Positions 58,046-64,000 of a stretch of DNA of 64,000 nt are shown here, piece by piece. The number at the start of each line of letters is the position of its first letter. Within the stretch, counting starts at the first letter, position 1. The DNA comes from Trema orientale (lineage: Eukaryota > Streptophyta > Magnoliopsida > Rosales > Cannabaceae). The notes beneath the pieces are model-generated. The model searched no databases. It was not told the origin of the DNA and saw only the letters and a list, made by a program, of their open reading frames with translations. A program made the position numbers and the translations under genes. The stretch lies in assembly GCA_002914845.1 (NCBI GenBank), contig JXTC01000468.1, positions 85,258 through 149,257 on the forward strand. Direction: 5' to 3'.

Positions 58046-59510
58046 GTTACTGCTTCTTTCTTCACTTCAAGATATTGGAAGATAATAAAATGGTTGGTTA
58101 GACTAAATAAATCATAAAAGGTACTTGGATTTCATACGATTAGGTCATATAGATGCCTTGATGGTGTTTGAATGGTGCCTTGATGAGTTAGACTCCAACG
58201 TGATGAGGGGCAGAAACCAGACATATCTTTCAATGGGGATATTTGCTAAAATATTTTTTTCGTACTCATTTTATCTTTTTTTTTTTTTTTCGTTTCTACC
58301 TTTTTACATATGTTTTCCTTTCTCAAAAAGTAATCTCAAGGTATTGATAATGCTTATTATAACGCACTAATAAAAGTATGAGACCTTATTTAAATTTTGT
58401 GGTTAGCTCTCACACTTTTACCGTACATATGTGTCATTTAGTATTTTTCTTCTTAGAATGGATTGACCATGTAATTCGATAACTAGACTTAATTATGTTT
58501 CTAGATTTTTTTTTAACTTAATTTCTATATAAAATATATGACAATTGCAAAAGGAGTAAGGAGGCTTTCTCAACAAAAACAGAAACAAAAAAACAAAAAC
58601 AAATTGTGGTAGTTTTGCTTAAAATTTACACGAGGTGTAGTTGGGCCTTAATCAATTTGATTTTTATTCACTGAAAAAAAAAAAATCGGGTTAGATTTAA
58701 AATTTGTTTACCAGGTAAGTGGAGGAAATAACTTGAATTTTAAAGCAATTAATTATATGTAAAAATTTTAAATAAAAAGTAATATAGAGATAATTAAAAC
58801 TCTTAATCATCAAATAATGAGATTACTTAATTTTATTCCAAAAAAAGTGTATAAATAACTTACAAAATAGTATATATAATTATACAATTAAATCTAGTAG
58901 AGGCATATGCCCCTTTAGACCCCTCTCCATCCGCCTATGAACATGATCTAACCATGATCGTCCGGGAATGATTGTCAAGTCCATAGTCAGGATTAGCTCC
59001 CAACAACTTGCAAGTTATTAGTTTATCGATCACAAGAAAGAAAACAGTGAGCTAATTAATCACATATGAATGTATATGATCAGTTACTATACTTACAACC
59101 TTCCGAGCACTACACAACTACGTGATAGTTGACCACAATTATACGGAGCACCTAATGTAAATTACATGTCCTAACATTTGTGGTCCGATCCGTATGGAGA
59201 ATGACAAGACAACATGTGGAACCATTGAGCTTTAGGCCGAACAAGAATAAAGTGTCTCTCAAGTACCCTGTCTTAATGAGCATACTATAAACATCCCTCT
59301 TTCTCACAGATTTGATAGACTCTCACATTTCCTAACAATGAAATATATGTCAAACTCTATCTTCCCTCTGATTATTCTTCACTTTATTTTCGGGGTTACG
59401 TACCCAAACATCACTTTTTGAGATATGTAAATCAAAGTAAACTGTAGTTTTTAATGATTTGTTAATTACGGCCAGCTTCCGCAACTAAACTTCTCCTTTA
59501 TAATTGTCTT
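58046..59510. other. No gene seen; intergenic DNA
   Basis: Only short, low-complexity ORFs (for example an F-rich one at 58125-58370). No motif was recognised. Confidence 0.5.
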
Positions 59511-59516
59511 AGGTGA

Positions 59517-59671
59517 TGGTGTTAACGAAAACCGACAAACCACGTAAACTGACCAATTCAAAACCAAACCGCTTGTTTTTCTAGTTTGTGTTGGTTTGAT
59601 CGGTTTGCAAAAGACATTCTATTGGTCAGTTTGGTTAACGGTTTTCATGACAAAAACACCCAAATAAAAAT
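59517..59671. mobile_element. Small hAT-like MITE
   Basis: GGTGTTAACGAAAACCG at the left mirrors AACGGTTTTCATGACAAAAA then CACC at the right. The interior is rich in AAACCG and CGGTTTG words, as in the hAT element at 45276. The target duplication is unclear. Confidence 0.6.
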
Positions 59672-59989
59672 AGCCGCCAACTAACTGAACCAAACTAACA
59701 AAATATCATACATATCTGTATGTTTCCTTCCTTCTACATTTTTTATACCCTAATTTTGACTTAAAAACCCCTTTGTTTACTTTTTTTTTCTTTTTAGATT
59801 GTAACTTATTTGTTTTACTTTTAGTTTAAGAGACATATTATCTATTATTATTTGTTAGTATAAATTTTAAATTTTGGTGTTGATTATAATTTTTTTAATT
59901 TGGGTGGTGAAGTTTGAATTTTGGTTATTTATATGAAAAAGATGATGAGTTATTACTTTAACTTAGGGATAAAATCATTTAAAAAAAAT

Positions 59990-60475
59990 ACCACTTTTAA
60001 CCTTTTAGCAAAAGAACAGGTATTTTCATTCATATCAAATAAAATCTTTTACTTATGTTTTTTATCAAATCTCATCGGATTCACATATATAATCAAAATT
60101 AGAGCCTAAAATTGTTGTAGAAATGTCTTTATTCTTTAAAATTATCTATTGGTATCCACACTGACAGACAAATCATCTAAACCAAAAAAATTATCTGTAA
60201 CCTCTTAAGAATCAAATAGTAACAATTTTTAAATACACAAAAATTCATTTTTTAAATTCTATTAGCTGAGTTCAAAAGTTAAAAAGACTCGATTTTAATA
60301 ATTTTAACTCTAATTTTGACTATATATGTGAATCCAGTGAGATTTAATTAAAAAAAAAAAAACACACACACACACACACACACACATACACCCGCACACA
60401 TGCACAAATAAAAGATTTTATTTGATATTAGGGAAAATACGTAGGTCTTTTTGATAAAAAGCTAAAAGTCACAGG
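59990..60475. repeat. Inverted repeat (foldback) element with a (CA)n tract
   Basis: Left arm blocks CCACTTTTAACCTTTTAGCA, ATCAAATAAAATCTTTTACT and GGATTCACATATATAATCAA recur inverted on the right (60270-60475), where a (CA)n run at about 60361-60386 interrupts the arm. No coding sequence. Confidence 0.75.
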
Positions 60476-60489
60476 TGTATATATATATA

Positions 60490-61649
60490 TATTGTTCGGG
60501 GTCGGAGTTGTGCTCTGGATTAATTAGAGTGACCTGTACTTAATTAAGACAAAATAGAAGATAATTGGGTTATACCATTAGAATGCACAGCAAAAGGGTC
60601 GTCACAACACTTCCACGTGTCGAAACAAGATAGGCGGTTGCAATAAGAACAACTCTTCCTACGTATCTCGACAAGATTGGCGGTTGCAAGGATGACTCAC
60701 TTAGTGTGCAGCAGAAATAAAATAATATTAAAAGTTGACGGAGGCGAATAAAACGACCATATTGTCAACTGAAGACTAGAAGTAATATAATAATGCAATA
60801 AATAAATAGACAAGAATTTAAATAGTACTAGTTGACTGAGACGAATACCGACCATAGCGTCAACTAGAAGTTAGCACTAGAAATAAATTGCAGAAAAATA
60901 AATAGTTAGAAACTGACGAAGACGATACCGTCCATATGCCAGTTTCAGTTAGTTAGAGGCGTTAGAATTACGAGGCGGTAAGTCCAGCCATATCATCGTA
61001 AATAATAATAAATAACTGAAATTAAAGTGCTGAAATTTAAATAAAGCGGTGTGACCGGTTGCGAGGGAAAACAACACGGATCACTAAATAAATGCGCACG
61101 ATAATTAAAAGGGGAGTAAAGTAACCGATTGCACTTAAAGCAGCAATACAGATTACTTTACGGGGAAGGGGAAGCGTAGTAACTGATTGCACTTAGAGCA
61201 GCAATACAAATTACTCGCCAAGGTAGAGATATAGGAGATATATATATATAATATAAAGAGCACAAAACCTCAAACTTGTGCTACAGGTCAAGCACGAGGT
61301 TATAGAGAGTAGCTCGATACCCAAAGATCACTCAAATGGAGCAGACAAAACCAACTTCGGACCTCGAAGACCCCAGTCCGACTGCCACCCTTCACACTTG
61401 TGGTGAGCCCCAGAAAGAAAAATCTCGGTTTTGGAGCAAATAAGTCAAACAAAAGGGATTGATAAGGCTTCGGTGCAATAAAACAAAGAAAAGAAGAAGA
61501 AAAATATTAAGTTGGCAGAATAAGGGAGATATAGGTAAAGCCTAGAACAAAAGAAAGCAAGGGAGAGAAGTGAAAGCTTCTTGGTTTTAATGTGAGAAAG
61601 AAAAGAAAGGTGACTTGGCTTAGGAACTCAGCTCAAAAAGTAACAGAAC

Positions 61650-61681
<32 letters not shown>

Positions 61682-62580
61682 TTGAATTGATCACACATTG
61701 ATTACTCTAAAAAGTAAAGGGTACGGTTTTTGCAATAAAGTAGTAAGGGAGAAAGATATATGTATACATGGCGACAAGTCTCAAATTGATAGTATATGGC
61801 AATAAAGACTAATGATGGGACATCAATAAGTAAAACGGCTAAATAGAGTTTTACAGTCCTTTAGAGAGAGAAAGGGACCAAAGTGATCACGGTTTGGGTA
61901 CCACGGTAAGAGTAACCAAGATTGCATGTATATACAAGTATATATGGATATAGGATGGAGAAAAAGAGAGTCACGGATTTGGGAAGAAAGACAAGAGGAA
62001 GGACAAGAATAATAATTATAACAAGAGAGAAAAGACTTGGTTTGAAAGTAAAGAAAAGGATGAGTATTGCATTAAATGAGCTGACCTCCTCTGTACAAGT
62101 GATTTAAACAAGCATATATATAGGCATATGTGGTGCCTTTGCCGACTTCAAATACGGCTTGCATAGGTCCAATGTTTTGACACCTCACTATGCCGCGTGT
62201 CATGTGCTTGTTAAGCAAATTTAAAGGTTGACACATGTATTGCTAGGTGTCGTGTAAGGCTTTTGACACATGTAATAAATGGGTCAAATAATTGCTTGAC
62301 ACATGGCATGGTATTGGTTGCTCCAACAACAGTTGCCTAATTGTTCCAATTCAGTGTTGACAAGTGGTCGAAAATTCTTCCAATTAGATGTTGACAGCTC
62401 ATCATAAATGAGTCTTCAAATGGTCTTTTATGTCTTGTTGACGTGGCATAAATTTGGCAATTTTTCAATAAAAAATTGACACGTCCAATCTTCTTAATTG
62501 ACCCCATATTGCACAATTATCACATTATTTGTGACTTAATATTTTTAGTTAGTGACAAATTATAAAAAATTGTCACACCC
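60490..62580. mobile_element. Probable LTR of a Gypsy element at the right edge
   Basis: A long non-coding stretch of different composition with internal repeats: GACAAGATTGGCGGTTGCA-type pairs (about 60625-60690) and AACTGATTGCACTTA / AACCGATTGCACTTA pairs at 61115-61205. A (GA)n run lies at about 61654-61681. It sits on the 3' side of the minus-oriented pol end at 63911-64000, as an LTR should. TGTTCGGGG at 60491 could be one boundary. Ends and target duplication are unproven. Confidence 0.45.
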
Positions 62581-63910
62581 CAAAACATTAAGTCTCCTGA
62601 GCTATAGTGAATGTGACCATTCGCTAGAGCTCACTAATGTGAATGCATATGGTCTTCAAATGAGTCTTGGAAACACCACACTCATAGAGAGGGATTGTCT
62701 TCTTTCGGATGAATTTCTGAGAAACGACGAAGCATAATTATCTTACAGGCACATCCCAACTAGGTTGGCACCTACTTGTAAGATAATCTAATTTTCTTCA
62801 AATCTGAAAAGAACGACTGATGCCATCTGTAGGCAAGCTCCAAGTAGCAGATAGCTAGCTCTGGTTGGGTTCCAGATAGTCATGCCAAAACATTTCTATT
62901 GGATTGGCCCAACCCAAACAACGCCTCGTTAAAACCTTACTAGAGCAAAACCCAGTGGGAAAAATCTCTAGAAAGGAAAAAGAGTACGTTGCATGTGAGC
63001 AACAAATCTTGGAGTTTAGCTTGAATATTGTCTAGACTGGTTATTCTGATGTCCTGCTTGTTAGTGAAACTTTTTTGCAGTGATGACAAACTTCAGTCTT
63101 AATATTGCGGCTTCGTCACCATAAGCGTGCTTGTTTGCGTATATTTTTCTCGCATACGAGCCACGTGAGCAATGTGAGAATATGCAAAATAAGAGATTAG
63201 TCCAATGCAAAGAAAAATATAGATAAGCATAGAAATTTATAAAAATTTTAATATTGGACTATAGATTATTTGGACTTTGAAATGATGGAAGCCAAATATT
63301 TTAAATTGGGGTATGCACCCAAATTATATATATTTAGAATGGGGTGTGCGCCCAATTATACGTTTAGATTGGGGTGTGCGCCCAGTTTAGATTGGGGTGT
63401 GCGCCCAATTTAGATTGGGGTGTACACCCAATTTATATTTTAAACCTGAGTTGTACAAGAGTATCGATTAGGATATATATACTGACAAATCCTGGTTCCA
63501 ACGTACCTGCCAGTAGCATAAGCTCATACCAAGGGGTACTTTCAGGCTTAGTATAATCCAATCTCGATTTATTGTTCCTGATATTATTGGCAGCATAGGC
63601 TTGAACCAAAAGATGTTATCAGAAAATATCCAAATTTCGGGTTTATACTAACAGTCCCCAGTTCCAATGTATCTTGGCAGCAAAATGCTCATACCAAAGA
63701 ATACTTTTGGGCGTAGCTTTTACCCTACTTTGGATTTGTACAACTATCACGGTAAAAAAATATAGATTGCTTAGATAGAGATCTTTTATGAATGCAATCT
63801 AAGATGAATACCAACCATTTAGCATATGATGGAAATTTCATCTATAATAGTTCCTAGATATTGAGATGTCTAGAAAACTATATGAAATATTTCTTGATGA
63901 ATTTTAAGTT
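62581..63910 (-). mobile_element. Gypsy 3' non-coding internal region
   Basis: No ORF of note. It includes a block, GCCTCGTTAAAACCTTACTA followed by AAACCCAGTGGGAAAAA (about 62925-62963), of a kind I have seen in several plant LTR elements. A pair of diverged repeats (about 63494-63550 and 63655-63712) shares GTTCCAA, GGCAG, GCTCATACCAA and TACTTT words. The small ORFs are probably chance. Confidence 0.4.
63305..63432. repeat. Tandem repeat of about 23-34 bp with palindromic core
   Basis: Five units of TTTAGATTGGGGTGTGCGCC followed by CAA, with variants (GTATGCACCC, GTGTACACCC). Each unit can fold as TTGGG paired with CCCAA around GTGTGCG. Confidence 0.92.
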
Positions 63911-64000
63911 GGTTGGTGCAGAAAGTGTACCTGTATTCAGGTCTTTGAGAGTGCAGTACCCACTGGATTGGATATCCGCAATTTGATAGGGTCCTTCCCA
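63911..64000 (-). pseudogene. Gypsy polyprotein C-terminal end (partial at the window edge)
   Basis: The minus strand reads WEGPYQIADIQSSGYCTLKD and then LNTGTLSAPT, matching the WEGPY-x-(15)-Y-x-L-x-D/E-x-x-G segment that ends Ty3/Gypsy integrases of the Tat lineage. The rest of pol lies to the right of the window. Whether the frame is intact cannot be judged. Confidence 0.7.

Noticed and set aside
63305-63432. CRISPR-like array
   Set aside because: Units are contiguous with no unique spacers, in plant retrotransposon sequence.

Overview
This window is nuclear DNA from a flowering plant, most likely a eudicot. It is AT-rich and has spliced genes with GT-AG introns, tRNA-derived SINEs, and CACTA, MULE, hAT, Copia and Gypsy elements. 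Its one gene family with an intact member is the bark-storage-protein (BSP) type of nucleoside-phosphorylase-like proteins. I cannot name the species. No bacterial genes, CRISPR arrays or rRNA are visible.

Backbone: four BSP-like genes lie in the same direction on the minus strand. Copy 4 (51660-54893) is complete: six exons, 337 codons, signal peptide, TATA box. Copy 3 (36879-44864) has open exons 2-6, but its exon 1 is split by a foldback transposon and its intron 5 carries a solo LTR. Copy 2 (about 7600-22556) is a pseudogene split by a Copia element (itself split by a MULE) and further interrupted by a Gypsy fragment. Copy 1 (3481-4471) keeps only exons 5-6 and has a MITE in exon 5. Copies 1 and 2 share a +1 frameshift, so they descend from a gene that was already dead. 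Intron 5 starts with a GC donor in copies 1, 3 and 4.

Mobile layer, left to right: two related LTRs in opposite orientations enclose a cytochrome P450 fragment (1-2093); two MITEs (3894-4327, 4634-5045); a Copia element with 5-bp target duplication ATAAC (8198-17641) holding a MULE (about 8270-15176); a Gypsy LTR plus gag (about 19370-22115); a Copia RT-RNaseH relic (23395-24587); a whole CACTA element with 3-bp duplication AAT (25457-35657); a solo LTR with duplication AGAAC (37107-39696) containing a SINE; a foldback element (43363-44705) containing a second SINE of the same family; an hAT element with 8-bp duplication TTCCTCCT (45276-48847) containing an assembly gap; a truncated LTR (49708-51420); an hAT-like element (about 55466-58037); and the 3' part of a Gypsy element at the right edge.

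Main theme: pieces of host genes lie inside or beside transposons. These are ATX3/4/5-type SET-domain exons in the MULE, a UPL6-type HECT segment with its intron in the hAT element, an EBF1/2-type leucine-rich-repeat segment in the hAT-like element, and a CYP89-like heme-loop segment between LTRs. Family names come from recognising protein motifs by eye; no database search was run. Only BSP copy 4 looks like a working host gene.
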